From positions 1 through 64,000 of the forward strand of contig JAUXRI010000064.1 of the NCBI GenBank assembly GCA_030681895.1: a stretch of DNA of 64,000 nucleotides, read 5' to 3'. The first letter of the stretch is position 1; each line of letters begins with the position of its first letter. Origin of the DNA: Myxococcales bacterium. Its GTDB lineage: Bacteria > Myxococcota > Myxococcia > Myxococcales > Myxococcaceae. The position numbers were made by a program, and so were the translations under genes. Below the pieces are notes generated by a model. The model worked only from the letters and a program-made list of their open reading frames with translations, searched no databases and was not told the DNA's origin. Shown one piece after another: positions 1-11,037 of this stretch.

Positions 1-2
1 TG

Positions 3-227
3 GGCGTCATCCTCTACGAGCTGCTCTCGGGCAGGCCTCCGTTCGAGGCGAAGACGCCGTACGAGCTCTGGCAGAAGGTGCTCGAGACCGAGCCGGCGTC
101 GCTGGCCAGCATGAACCCGAAGGTCGATCGCACGCTGGCGCGGGTGGCGATGAAGCTGATTCGGAAAGAGCCTGGCGATCGCTTCCAGACGGCAGAAGAA
201 GTCTATGAAGCGTTGTTGCAGGCATGA
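3..227 (+). CDS. Ser/Thr protein kinase, C-terminal end (partial)
   Basis: The reading frame is open from the left edge of the window, so the N-terminus is missing. The 74 visible residues match the C-lobe of a Hanks-type Ser/Thr kinase: a helix with [12 protein letters not shown] (subdomain IX), then a conserved stretch ending [14 protein letters not shown] (subdomain XI, with its invariant Arg). The protein stops right after the catalytic domain, so there is no C-terminal sensor or repeat domain; any such part would have to be N-terminal. Its TGA overlaps the ATG of the pseudouridine synthase gene (ATGA), which suggests coupled translation. The phosphorylation target cannot be told from this fragment. 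Confidence 0.9.
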   Translation, partial: GVILYELLSGRPPFEAKTPYELWQKVLETEPASLASMNPKVDRTLARVAMKLIRKEPGDRFQTAEEVYEALLQA

Positions 228-1138
228 GCACCACGACACGACACGAGCTGAAGGTTCCTCCTGAAGGCGCAGGCCAGCGCATCGACGTGTTCATCGGCGA
301 GCAGCTGTCGCTGTCGCGCAACCGGCTGAAGGCCCTGTTCGAGGCCGACGCGGTGCGGGTCGATGGACGGCGCGCGAAGAAGGGCGTGAGCCTGAGCGCC
401 GGGCAGACGGTGGTGGTCGAGGTGAACGACGCGCCGATCGGTGCGGTGGCCGACACCACGCAGACGCTCGTCGTGTTGTTCGAAGACGACGCGTTGATCG
501 CGGTCGACAAGCCGGCCGGCGTGCCGACGCAGCCCATCGATCCCGGAGAGACCGGCACGGTGGCGAACGCCCTGGTGGCGCGGTGGCCTGCGCTCGCGAG
601 CGTCGGCGCCGATCCACGAGAGGCGGGCTTGTGTCACCGGCTCGACGTCGAGACCTCGGGGACGATGCTGGTCGCGAAGACGCCTGAGGTCTGGACGAAG
701 ATGCGCGCGGCGTTCAGCGAGTCTGGCGGCGTCGACAAGCGGTACCTCGCGTTGGTGCGTGGGCCGCTCGCCGATGAAGGCGAGATCGAGCTGCCGCTGG
801 TCCACGCCGGCGATCACGTTCGGCCGGCCATCGAAGGTGAAGAGGCTCGGCCCGCGAAGTCGTCGTTCACGGTGCTGAAACGAAAGGGCGTCATCTCGCT
901 GGTCGAGGTGCGGCTCTTCACGGGCGTCCTGCATCAGGTGCGCGCGCATCTGTCGGCCATCGGCGCGCCGATCATCGGAGACACGCGCTACGGCGGCCGC
1001 GCGGAGCCCGATCTCTCCCGGTTCTTCCTGCACGCCGCGTCGTTGACCTTCACGCACCCGGTGACGGGAGAGATGACGAAGGTCGAGAGCCCGTTGCCGC
1101 CGGAGCTGTCGCGCGTGCTCGAACGCCTGGTGCCTTGA
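224..1138 (+). CDS. RluA-family 23S rRNA/tRNA pseudouridine synthase
   Basis: This 304-residue protein would isomerise specific uridines in structured RNA to pseudouridine. An S4-type RNA-binding domain covers about residues 15-80 ([20 protein letters not shown]). The catalytic domain follows, with the family motif HRLDVETSG, whose Asp is the catalytic residue, and the later [17 protein letters not shown] block typical of RluA/RluD. Length fits the RluC/RluD group. The exact target position cannot be assigned, because RluA, RluC and RluD share these motifs. The start overlaps the stop of the upstream kinase by four bases, so the two are probably co-transcribed. Confidence 0.93.
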   Translation: MSTTTRHELKVPPEGAGQRIDVFIGEQLSLSRNRLKALFEADAVRVDGRRAKKGVSLSAGQTVVVEVNDAPIGAVADTTQTLVVLFEDDALIAVDKPAGVPTQPIDPGETGTVANALVARWPALASVGADPREAGLCHRLDVETSGTMLVAKTPEVWTKMRAAFSESGGVDKRYLALVRGPLADEGEIELPLVHAGDHVRPAIEGEEARPAKSSFTVLKRKGVISLVEVRLFTGVLHQVRAHLSAIGAPIIGDTRYGGRAEPDLSRFFLHAASLTFTHPVTGEMTKVESPLPPELSRVLERLVP

Positions 1139-1175
1139 AGCGCCTGGCGTCTGTCGCCGACACTCGCGAGCTCAC

Positions 1176-2444
1176 GTGAGTTGGGAACGCGCCATCATTC
1201 ACCTCGACATGGACGCGTTCTACGCGTCGGTCGAGCAGCGCGATAACCCTGCCTTGAAGGGCAAGCCGGTGATCGTCGGCGGACACCCGCAGCGCGGTGT
1301 GGTGTTGGCGGCGTCGTATGAAGTTCGCCCGTTCGGGGTGCGCAGCGCGATGCCGATGGGCCGCGCGATCAAGCTGGCGCCGAAGGCGATCGTGGTGCCG
1401 CCTCGGTTCGAGGCGTACGTCGACGCGAGCGAGGCGGTGTTCCGCATCTTCGAGCGCTACACGCCGCTCATCGAGCCGCTGTCTCTCGACGAGGCGTTCC
1501 TCGACGTGACGGGCTCGCAGGCGTTGTTCGGAGATCCGATTCTCCTCGCGCAGCGCATTCGGGCCGAGATCCGTGACGAACTCCACCTGCCTGCGTCCGC
1601 CGGCATCGCCGAGGTGAAGTTCGTCGCGAAGATCGCCTCGGACTCGGGGAAGCCTGCAGGGCAGAAGGTCGTGCTCCCGGGCACGTCGAAGGAGTTCCTC
1701 GCGCCGCTGCCCGTGTCGCGTTTGTGGGGCGTGGGGCCGAAGACCGAGGAGCAGCTCCTCCGCCTGGGCCTCAAGACGATCGGTGACGTCGCCGCGAAGG
1801 ATCTCGAGTGGCTGACCCGCCACCTTGGCTCGTCGGGGCAGCACTTCTGGGAGCTGTCGAACGCGATCGATCCGCGATCCGTCGTGCCTGATCGTGACGC
1901 GAAGAGCATCGGCGCGCAGGACACGTTCGAGGAGGATCTGCGCGGAGAAGAGGCGCTGTCTCCGCATCTGCATGGGCAGGCGCTGCGCGTCGGGCGGCGG
2001 TTGAGGAAGTCGGGGCTCAAGGGCCGCTGCGTGCAGCTGACGGTGAAGTACGACGACTTTCAGAGCATCACGCGGCGCAAGACGCTCGAGGTGCCGACTG
2101 ATGACGGGCAGGTGCTGTATCGCGAGGCGCGCGGGCTGCTATCGAAGGTGGACCTGAGCCGGAAGATTCGTCTCACCGGGGTGTCGGCGCAGGAGCTCGT
2201 CGGAGCCGGCGAACAGCTGGGGCTCTTCGCACCCGAGGCGCCGCCGAAGAACGACAAGCTGAACCAGGCGCTCGACAAGATCGCCGCGAAGTTCGGGACG
2301 AAGGCCGTCGTGACCGCAGACCTCGCGGACGGCGATGCGTTCAGCCAACGCGACGGGTTCTATTCAGAAGAGAAGCAGGCGCGGGCGAAGGCGGCGCAGG
2401 CGTTGCCGAAGGATGCAGTGCGGGTGGTGCGCGACGACGAATGA
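1176..2444 (+). CDS. dinB: DNA polymerase IV (Y-family translesion polymerase)
   Basis: This 422-residue protein is an error-prone polymerase that copies past DNA lesions. It opens with the Y-family palm motif HLDMDAFYASVEQ (catalytic Asp) and has SLDEAFLDVT around residue 105 (the catalytic Asp-Glu pair), then a helix-hairpin-helix thumb (RLWGVGPKTEEQL) and a C-terminal little-finger region. A GTG start is chosen because the next in-frame ATG lies inside the palm motif. The protein is longer than E. coli DinB (351 residues) through a C-terminal tail of charged and Ala-rich residues. It faces, tail to tail, a YdjM-type gene, whose E. coli relative is LexA-regulated. Whether this copy is SOS-regulated cannot be read here. 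Confidence 0.95.
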   Translation: MSWERAIIHLDMDAFYASVEQRDNPALKGKPVIVGGHPQRGVVLAASYEVRPFGVRSAMPMGRAIKLAPKAIVVPPRFEAYVDASEAVFRIFERYTPLIEPLSLDEAFLDVTGSQALFGDPILLAQRIRAEIRDELHLPASAGIAEVKFVAKIASDSGKPAGQKVVLPGTSKEFLAPLPVSRLWGVGPKTEEQLLRLGLKTIGDVAAKDLEWLTRHLGSSGQHFWELSNAIDPRSVVPDRDAKSIGAQDTFEEDLRGEEALSPHLHGQALRVGRRLRKSGLKGRCVQLTVKYDDFQSITRRKTLEVPTDDGQVLYREARGLLSKVDLSRKIRLTGVSAQELVGAGEQLGLFAPEAPPKNDKLNQALDKIAAKFGTKAVVTADLADGDAFSQRDGFYSEEKQARAKAAQALPKDAVRVVRDDE

Positions 2445-2466
2445 GGGCGAACGCACCGCGCGCAGG

Positions 2467-2994
2467 TCAATGCGGAGGCGCACGCCGAAACCGCGCCCGC
2501 AACGCACCGACCACCTTGCCATCCGCCTTCACCGAGAACAGCTCGACCGCCGTCCGTCCCAGCGGCAGCGCGCACCACAACACCGCCACCGTCGCCGCGA
2601 GCCCGATCAGCGAGTTCTGCCAGCTCGCCAGATTCCACTGCCCGCTCCACATCGTCTCGTGTTGGCTGAACGGATACAGATACCAGATGGGCCAGCCCGG
2701 CCCGCTCCCCGCGAGATCGCACAGCAGGTGCAGATGGAACGCGACGAAGCTCAACGCGCCCACGAGCACCCGCTGCTTCGCGAGCGCCCCGAACGCCACC
2801 GCACAGATCGTCGCCGCGACGATCCCGTGCGTCAGCAGGTGATGCCACCTCGAGTACGCCTCTTCGCCCGCCAGGAGCGTGAGGCCATCGAGATCGGGCG
2901 CAACGCCCGCCAGCGTGATCAACAGTCGATCACGCCGCTCGGTCAGCCGCGCTCCAGCGAGCCACGACAGCTCGGCATGGACGATCGGGTTCAC
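2467..2994 (-). CDS. YdjM-family membrane-bound metal-dependent hydrolase
   Basis: The 175-residue product fits the LexA-binding, inner-membrane-associated putative hydrolase family (YdjM). Near the N-terminus are a His (MNPIVHAELSW) and PDLDG; WHHLLTH and HLHLLCD follow, the His/Asp pattern expected for metal binding in this family. Hydrophobic stretches around residues 70-90, 93-110 and 135-155 suggest three or more membrane segments. It starts with GTG, overlapping the TGA of pcnB by four bases (GTGA), so it is probably translated from the pcnB message. The substrate is unknown; E. coli YdjM is SOS-induced but not characterised biochemically. Confidence 0.8.
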   Translation of the reverse strand: MNPIVHAELSWLAGARLTERRDRLLITLAGVAPDLDGLTLLAGEEAYSRWHHLLTHGIVAATICAVAFGALAKQRVLVGALSFVAFHLHLLCDLAGSGPGWPIWYLYPFSQHETMWSGQWNLASWQNSLIGLAATVAVLWCALPLGRTAVELFSVKADGKVVGALRARFRRAPPH

Positions 2995-4658
2995 GCCTGC
3001 GGGCGATCGCTGCCACCGCCACCACGACGGCGACGACGGCGACGACGACGAGGACCTTCCGCATCAGTGGACACGCTCGGAGCCGCGCCGACCTTCCACG
3101 AATCGAGCGCCGCCTTGTGCTCACCCGTCGCGCGCACCCACACCTCGAACACCGCGAGCGACTCATTGAAGAGCGGGTGGCTGCGGAAGCCCTGGAGCCC
3201 ACCACGACGACGACGCAGGCCTGCGAGGGTCTTCTGCGAGAGCAGGATCATCCGGCACCGCTCGGCGATGCGACGCGGCAACCGCGCTGCCCGCACCAGC
3301 TCGCTCAACAGCAGCTCAATCGCCTTCGCCACGGAGGGCGGACGATCAGGAGCCTCCATCGGAGCCGCGACCACCGCCGCCTCGACCGGCGCAGCACCTT
3401 CGACCGCAGGCACCTCAGCGTCGGGAGCAGCGACGACAGCCTCCACCGGCTGCGCGGCGCCTTCCACGGTCTCAGGCTCAGGCTCGTCGAGCGCGATCGG
3501 CAACAGAATGCACGCCAGCAACATCGAGTCATCGAACGACGTGCCCGCGTTCACCAGCGAGTCCATCTCGGCGATCGACTTGAAGTACGCGGCCTGGCCC
3601 TCGGCGTCCTGCTCCGCGAGGTAATCGTTCACGGGCGGCAGCAGGTGCTTGAGCCCATCGAGCGCGAGCAGCAGCTTGAGCGCCGGCGACGCGCCACCAC
3701 CACGAATCAGCCGGAACGTCTCTTCGAGCAACCGAGGCGCCGAGCAGCGAGGCAGGTCTTCGATCGACCCCTCCATCGCGGCGTAGGTGCGGGACTCGAT
3801 GTCGAAGCCGAGCTTCCCGGCGAACCGCACGGCCCGCAGGATGCGCACGGGATCTTCGCGCATGCGCTGCTCCGCGTCGCCGATGGTGCGGATCTGTTCG
3901 GCGGCGAGATCGCGAAGGCCACTGACGTGGTCGATCACCTTGCCGGAGAGCGGATCGTAGAAGAGCCCGTTGATGGTGAAGTCGCGGCGGAGCGCGTCTT
4001 CGAGCTCGGTGCCGAAGGGGTTGTCTTCGGTGATGAGCAGATCGCGCTCCGGCCGCGGCGCATCGGGGTTCGGCGTCAGCGACACCGCGGGATCGTCGGC
4101 GTTGTCTTCGACGATCGCCTCGGGCACGGGCTCTCCGCGCTCGACGGCCTCGATGGCCTCTCGGTCGGCGACCACGATGTGCTCGGTGCCTTCGGTGCGC
4201 ACGTCGCCTTCAGCGGCTTCGATGGGCAGCGGCTCTTCCACGACGGTCGGGTTCGCGCGGAACGTCGACACCTCGAGGATCTTGCCGCCCTTGAAGTACA
4301 CGTGGGCGAGCCGGAACCTGCGCCCAATCAGCCGGCAGTTCCGGAACAGGCTCTTGACCTGGTTCGGCGTCGCGCTGGTGGCGATGTCGAAGTCCTTCGG
4401 GGTGCGCCCAATCAGCGAGTCGCGCACGCAGCCGCCAACCAGGTAGCCCTGGTGGCCATTCTGCTTGAGCCGCAACAGCACGCGCACGGCGTCGGCGTCG
4501 AGAAACGTCGGGTCGATCTCGGGTGAGGTACGGGCATCGGACACTTCGGTCGGAGTCAGGAGAGCGTGGCTGTTCCGCGCGCTGTCGTCGGGCGCGGGAG
4601 CCTGCCGCTCAGAAACCTGCTCGGTCGTGGTTTCGGTCGTCATGCGATTGTGATCCAC
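2991..4658 (-). CDS. pcnB: Poly(A) polymerase I / CCA-adding-type nucleotidyltransferase
   Basis: The product adds 3' tails to RNA; the domain order fits bacterial poly(A) polymerase. The nucleotidyltransferase head has GGCVRDSLIGRTPKDFDIATSA with the two catalytic Asp residues (DFD), then EVSTFRAN and RRDFTINGLFYDP. The RNA-binding part begins with REDPVRILRAVRFAGKLGF. Two features are unusual. An acidic insert of roughly 50 extra residues separates STFRANP from the EDALRRDF motif, and an Ala/Pro/Val/Glu-rich linker of about 60 residues interrupts the C-terminal half. The C-terminus is very basic (RRRRRRRRRGGGG). The GTG at 4658 and the ATG at 4643 are both possible starts. It shares a 4-base overlap with the YdjM-type gene. 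Confidence 0.9.
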   Translation of the reverse strand: MDHNRMTTETTTEQVSERQAPAPDDSARNSHALLTPTEVSDARTSPEIDPTFLDADAVRVLLRLKQNGHQGYLVGGCVRDSLIGRTPKDFDIATSATPNQVKSLFRNCRLIGRRFRLAHVYFKGGKILEVSTFRANPTVVEEPLPIEAAEGDVRTEGTEHIVVADREAIEAVERGEPVPEAIVEDNADDPAVSLTPNPDAPRPERDLLITEDNPFGTELEDALRRDFTINGLFYDPLSGKVIDHVSGLRDLAAEQIRTIGDAEQRMREDPVRILRAVRFAGKLGFDIESRTYAAMEGSIEDLPRCSAPRLLEETFRLIRGGGASPALKLLLALDGLKHLLPPVNDYLAEQDAEGQAAYFKSIAEMDSLVNAGTSFDDSMLLACILLPIALDEPEPETVEGAAQPVEAVVAAPDAEVPAVEGAAPVEAAVVAAPMEAPDRPPSVAKAIELLLSELVRAARLPRRIAERCRMILLSQKTLAGLRRRRGGLQGFRSHPLFNESLAVFEVWVRATGEHKAALDSWKVGAAPSVSTDAEGPRRRRRRRRRGGGGSDRPQA

Positions 4659-4728
4659 CGGGAACGGAAGCCGTCTCGCGTGGTCGCGCCCGACGTACCC
4701 GAAAGGCCGCGAACGTGGAAGGGCCCGC

Positions 4729-7647
<2,919 letters not shown>

Positions 7648-7689
7648 CGGTCGGAGACGAGTTGCGCCACTGACGATGCGGCGCGCACA

Positions 7690-7923
7690 ATGACGCCCAT
7701 GCGCGTCGTGAAAGGCAGAGTCGTCGGCAACACGGTCGTGCTCGACGAGCCGCTCCCAGAGGGGACCGAGGTCGGGGTCGTGGTCGGCGATGACGCTGAG
7801 GCGACGAACTGGAATCTCTCCGACCGGGAGTGGCTGCTCTTGCGCGAGGCCCAGGCGTCGCTGCGACGTGGAGAGTCCGTCACCGACGAAGAGCTCGACG
7901 CAGAGTTGGCGGCGATCGCCTGA
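7690..7923 (+). CDS. Small antitoxin-like protein (DUF104/AF2212-like), apparently orphan
   Basis: The 77-residue product begins with a short beta-rich segment, VVKGRVVGNTVVLDEPLPEG, ending in TEVGVVV. This is the pattern of the DUF104/AF2212-like and AbrB-like antitoxin folds. It is followed by an acidic helical tail (LSDREWLLLREAQ, TDEELDAELAAI) that in relatives binds a toxin. Starts at 7690 and 7699 are both ATG. No RelE/ParE- or PIN-like toxin follows; the next 237 bases carry no convincing gene. It may be a solitary regulator or the remnant of a toxin-antitoxin pair. The family call rests on pattern recognition only. Confidence 0.65.
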   Translation: MTPMRVVKGRVVGNTVVLDEPLPEGTEVGVVVGDDAEATNWNLSDREWLLLREAQASLRRGESVTDEELDAELAAIA

Positions 7924-8160
7924 GAGGAAGCTCGTGGCCCTTCACCGGCGAGCGTCATGCTTCCCAACCGCATCCGACCGAGGTTGGCGGCGTCACGAGA
8001 CAGCCCACAGGAATCAGGACATGGGGCTCGATGCAATCGCGCCCGGCTCATTTCTGCCATTGAGCTTGGCCGGGCTCGGTGCATCAACCCTGCTGACGGG
8101 CTCGCAGGACTCAAGCCCTCTTGAGGCTGGCCCCCGAAGTTCCAACTCGAGGCCCTGGCC
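7924..8160. other. Intergenic stretch without convincing gene
   Basis: No frame here has both a credible start and family-like composition. A perfect 6-base inverted repeat with a 4-base loop (CTCAAG CCCT CTTGAG) lies at 8110-8125, but it lacks a following T run. This could be where a toxin partner of the preceding antitoxin-like gene once was, which is inference only. Confidence 0.5.
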
Positions 8161-8562
8161 ATGGCCATAGCCAGAGTCTGCGCAGTGCTCATGCTCTCGG
8201 GCTGCACCAAGTTCGCCGGTGCCTATCAAACGATCGCCTATGACGGCGGTCGGGCATGCATCGACCTTGGCGTGACGCATTTTGACGGAGGGCCAGTCTC
8301 GGAGAAGCAGCTGACTGGTGAGCTCGCTTGGACCTGCGGCGATGGCTCGTTCGTGACCTGGCTGCCAGGCGAGTCGGTCGTGGTGTCGAAGTTGCGGCCT
8401 GCGTCTCGGACTGACGAACAGACACAAGTCGACGAGGCCCGTCGCTCAACTGAAGCCATCGCACAGCAGCTACGAGCTGGGTGCCTTGGGACTTCTAGCC
8501 GCTCCAGCGCTGTCCGATGTGAGCTGCTGACCAGCAGAGGTAGAGTGCCGTGCAACAACTGA
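8161..8562 (+). CDS. Hypothetical lipoprotein
   Basis: This predicted 133-residue protein has a very short hydrophobic leader ending in a good lipobox (VLMLSGC), so it would be a lipoprotein with Cys15 as the lipidated residue. The mature part has four further Cys residues and several beta-like stretches but no family I recognise. The start ATG is chosen because it places the leader correctly. It is the first gene of the lower-GC islet at about 8.1-9.5 kb. Confidence is moderate because the leader is short and there are no neighbours in an operon. Confidence 0.5.
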   Translation: MAIARVCAVLMLSGCTKFAGAYQTIAYDGGRACIDLGVTHFDGGPVSEKQLTGELAWTCGDGSFVTWLPGESVVVSKLRPASRTDEQTQVDEARRSTEAIAQQLRAGCLGTSSRSSAVRCELLTSRGRVPCNN

Positions 8563-8642
8563 GTCAGCCAATCAGCGCTGGGCGCGGAAAGCTGCACACG
8601 AAGTGTGTCGCGAGAACTGCAGAAGAACGAGGTTGAACGAGT

Positions 8643-8909
8643 ATGGCACTCGCAGGCATCGAACTGGTGAGACATCTTCGGCTAGGGCTCGAGGCAAAGA
8701 TCGCTTCGGACGCAACTCCGCAAGGGGACGTATTGATACGTCTTCTTCGAGCCGCCGAAAATGTCGCGGAGCATGCGAGTCATCTCGCCGACGAAGACGC
8801 TGACTTGATTCGTGAGCATGCCCGCTGCATCACTGAGGAGTTGGGCAGAATGGGCAACGCCGTATTTCTTCTACCCAATCGACGCAAAGTCGAGAGCCAG
8901 CTTCGCTGA
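8643..8909 (+). CDS. Small hypothetical protein
   Basis: The 88-residue product is predicted to be mostly alpha-helical and acidic in its middle (HLADEDADLIREHARC). It has no signal peptide and no motif I recognise. GC content and codon use are visibly lower than in the rest of the window. It is followed after 18 bases by a second small gene in the same direction, so the two probably form a unit. The ATG at 8643 is the first start. It could be a small regulator or a remnant of imported DNA. Confidence 0.5.
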   Translation: MALAGIELVRHLRLGLEAKIASDATPQGDVLIRLLRAAENVAEHASHLADEDADLIREHARCITEELGRMGNAVFLLPNRRKVESQLR

Positions 8910-8927
8910 GCTTGAGAGATTGGTTCG

Positions 8928-9176
8928 GTGCCTATGATCTTGGACGCCTCAATTGAGCAAGAGTTTGCGAAGAAACTCAGAGAGTCTCCGCAGGCCGATG
9001 CGGCTAGCCTGCAAGCCGTTCTGCATGAAGCTGTGCGTGCGACTGAGATAGCGAACCTCCTTAATTCCGTGGACCGTTCCAAACTTCAGCTGAACAGCCG
9101 ACTCCTCATTGATGCCATGGTTCGCATCTGCGGGAGCGTGAGCTTGATCGTTGCTACCGCTAACGACGGGAAGTGA
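8928..9176 (+). CDS. Small hypothetical protein
   Basis: The product is 82 residues from GTG 8928, or 80 from the ATG at 8934. It is helical (IEQEFAKKLRESPQADAA, LLIDAMVRICGSVSLIVATA) with no recognised family. A hand count of bases 8941-9120 gives 98 of 180 G+C (54%), against about 70% in neighbouring genes, which supports a foreign or fast-evolving origin. It lies 18 bases downstream of the preceding small gene and ends just before a 340-base stretch without a gene. Confidence 0.5.
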   Translation: MPMILDASIEQEFAKKLRESPQADAASLQAVLHEAVRATEIANLLNSVDRSKLQLNSRLLIDAMVRICGSVSLIVATANDGK

Positions 9177-9517
9177 AGTTCGGCAGGTCACCAGTGACGC
9201 GGATGCTCACGAGGGCTGGGGTGGGCGCGGCCTGCTGGTTGGCGCGCTCGGAGCCTGGGGGCGGTACGAGATTCGCACGCACGCCTGCGAACGCGGTTCG
9301 AGGCTCATGGAACGAGCGCTCTCGGCAGTGTGAGCTCTGGCACCCACGGGGCAGCGGCGACGGCAAGTTGCCGATGATGTTCCCGCCTTCACCGCTCGAC
9401 CTCTCGTGGTGGTGGTCGCTGCTACCGCGCGGCGAACAGAAGCCGCTCAAACCCGCAAGTCTCTGATTTCAGGTCTCTCCGGGCGCAATTAGATCCAACT
9501 CCCGCGCCGGCCGTTTC
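9177..9517. other. 341-base gap without a supported gene
   Basis: Open frames exist on both strands but none has family-like composition or a sensible start. The stretch contains the paired inverted repeat listed separately at 9251-9306. Between 9360 and 9480 the sequence looks like decayed coding DNA. The promoter of the downstream VWA gene should lie in the last 100 bases, but no clear -35/-10 pair stands out. Confidence 0.5.
9251..9306. repeat. Two-tier inverted repeat (possible structured RNA or DNA element)
   Basis: An outer pair, GAGCCT at 9251-9256 and AGGCTC at 9301-9306, encloses an inner perfect pair, TTCGCA at 9272-9277 and TGCGAA at 9286-9291, with an 8-base loop. There is no T run, so it is not a simple terminator. 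It sits in the lower-GC islet, outside any supported gene. It could be a fold of a transcript leader or a remnant of a mobile element end. Confidence 0.35.
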
Positions 9518-10978
9518 ATGCCGACGCCCATGAACCGAACGACCGCCTTCCTCGGAATCGCCGCTGCTCTGCTGCTCACCGCCGTCGTCGTCGGCCTGCC
9601 GAAATCGGGCCCGACGCCCCGGCCACCACCGGTGCCCACGCCGGTCCCGACCGTGACGCCCCCGCCTGAGCCGACGCCCATCGCCACGCCCACCACGCAC
9701 CCGGGCTCGCTGACGATGACGGGCAAGCTCTCGCACCCCTACCTCGTCCCCGGCACCAGCGACGTCTTCGCCACCCTCGAGGTCACCGGCGTCGACGTGC
9801 CGAACGCCAAGCGCGCTCCCGTCAACCTCTCGCTCGTCATCGACCGCTCCGGCTCGATGTCTGGAGAGAAGATCGCCCAGGCCCGACGCGCGGCGCTGCG
9901 CCTCGTCGACCTGCTCGAAGAGAGCGATCGCCTGGCCATCATTCACTACGGCTCCGACGTGCGCCTCATGCCCGGAGCCTTCGCTACGCCCGACAACAAA
10001 GACCGCATGCGCCGCTACATTCGCAACATCTCGGACGAGGGCGGCACCAACATCGGCGACGGTCTCATGGCTGGCAAAGCGCAGCTCGACATCGCCCGCA
10101 GTGACTTCACCGTCAACCGCCTGCTCCTGCTCTCTGATGGTCAGCCCACCGTCGGCGTCACCTCGCACAACGGCCTCGTCAACATCGCCTCTCGCCTCCG
10201 CGCGGCTGGCACCACCATCACCTCGCTCGGCGTCGGCTCCGACTTCAACGAAGACCTCATGCAGCGCCTGGCCGACGTCGGCGGAGGCTCCTACGGCTTC
10301 ATTCGTGACGCCGAGTCGACCGTCGCCCTCTTCGAGAAGGACCTGCAGCAGGCCGGCACCATGGTGGCCCGCGGCGTGACGCTGAAGTTCACCGTGCCCG
10401 CCGGCATCGACTTCCGCGAGGTGTTCGGCCGCCCCGTCCTCCGCTCCGGCAACACCGTCACCGTCTCGCTCCCCGACTTCTCGTCGCGTCAGAGCGAGAA
10501 GCTCGTGGTGCACCTCACCGCCCGCGCTACCGGCGCCGAAGCCGCCGCCCTCGACGTCGCCGACTTCCGCCTCGACTACACCGACCTGCTCACCTCGCAG
10601 GCCGCCGACGCCAACGTGAAGCTCGCCGCCATGGTGACGCCGGACCGCGGCCTCGCGGACCAGAAGCGCGACAAGGACGCCTTCGTGCTCGCGACCCGCG
10701 CTCGTGCGTCGCAGAACGTCGAGAAGGCCGCCTCGGCCATGCAGCAGGGGAAGTACAAAGAAGCGCAGCAGTTCATTCAAGACAACACGGTGCTCTTCGA
10801 TGAAGCCGCGCCCGTCGCCGGAGCCGCCGCCCTCGAGGGTGACTACCTCGGCAACGCGAGGCAGCTCGACGTCGCCCGCAAGGCACCGGCCGCTCCCGCT
10901 GCCGCACAGTCCGAAAGCGTGAAGGCGATGAAGGTCGACTCGCTGCGCGGCTACGGCCGTGGCGACTCGGTGTACTGA
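9518..10978 (+). CDS. Secreted/membrane-anchored VWA-domain protein
   Basis: The 486-residue product has an N-terminal hydrophobic segment (FLGIAAALLLTAVVVGL), either a signal peptide or anchor, then a Pro/Thr-rich linker (about residues 28-60) and a von Willebrand A domain. The metal-ion-dependent adhesion site looks complete: DRSGSMSG near residue 108, GGTNIGDGL, and LLLLSDGQPTVG. VWA domains bind protein ligands through Mg2+. The C-terminal third resembles the tail of Ca-activated chloride channel-like (YfbK-type) proteins and ends in a helical TPR-like segment (QGKYKEAQQFI). Two in-frame ATGs (9518 and 9530) are possible. A strong hairpin lies 21 bases downstream. Confidence 0.9.
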   Translation: MPTPMNRTTAFLGIAAALLLTAVVVGLPKSGPTPRPPPVPTPVPTVTPPPEPTPIATPTTHPGSLTMTGKLSHPYLVPGTSDVFATLEVTGVDVPNAKRAPVNLSLVIDRSGSMSGEKIAQARRAALRLVDLLEESDRLAIIHYGSDVRLMPGAFATPDNKDRMRRYIRNISDEGGTNIGDGLMAGKAQLDIARSDFTVNRLLLLSDGQPTVGVTSHNGLVNIASRLRAAGTTITSLGVGSDFNEDLMQRLADVGGGSYGFIRDAESTVALFEKDLQQAGTMVARGVTLKFTVPAGIDFREVFGRPVLRSGNTVTVSLPDFSSRQSEKLVVHLTARATGAEAAALDVADFRLDYTDLLTSQAADANVKLAAMVTPDRGLADQKRDKDAFVLATRARASQNVEKAASAMQQGKYKEAQQFIQDNTVLFDEAAPVAGAAALEGDYLGNARQLDVARKAPAAPAAAQSESVKAMKVDSLRGYGRGDSVY

Positions 10979-10999
10979 ACAGCAGAAGCACCATTCCTT

Positions 11000-11034
11000 C
11001 GCCCCGGCGCTTTCACGGCTCCGGGGCGTTTCTG
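11000..11034. terminator. Rho-independent terminator between convergent genes
   Basis: A perfect 8-base stem, CGCCCCGG at 11000-11007 and CCGGGGCG at 11021-11028, is followed by TTTCTGCGT. It sits between the stop of the VWA gene and the stop of the convergent dioxygenase gene, where a shared terminator is expected. The T run is short. Confidence 0.7.
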
Positions 11035-11037
11035 CGT

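Noticed and set aside
8110..8125. Inverted repeat as terminator
   Set aside because: Stem of six pairs but no T run after it on either strand.
9245..9310. tRNA-like or att-like appearance of the paired repeat
   Set aside because: The stem-loop pattern does not give a cloverleaf and lacks the conserved T-loop and CCA end.
9160..9466. Open frames on both strands in the 9.2-9.5 kb gap
   Set aside because: No start with a ribosome site and odd composition; may be decayed coding DNA but not a gene.
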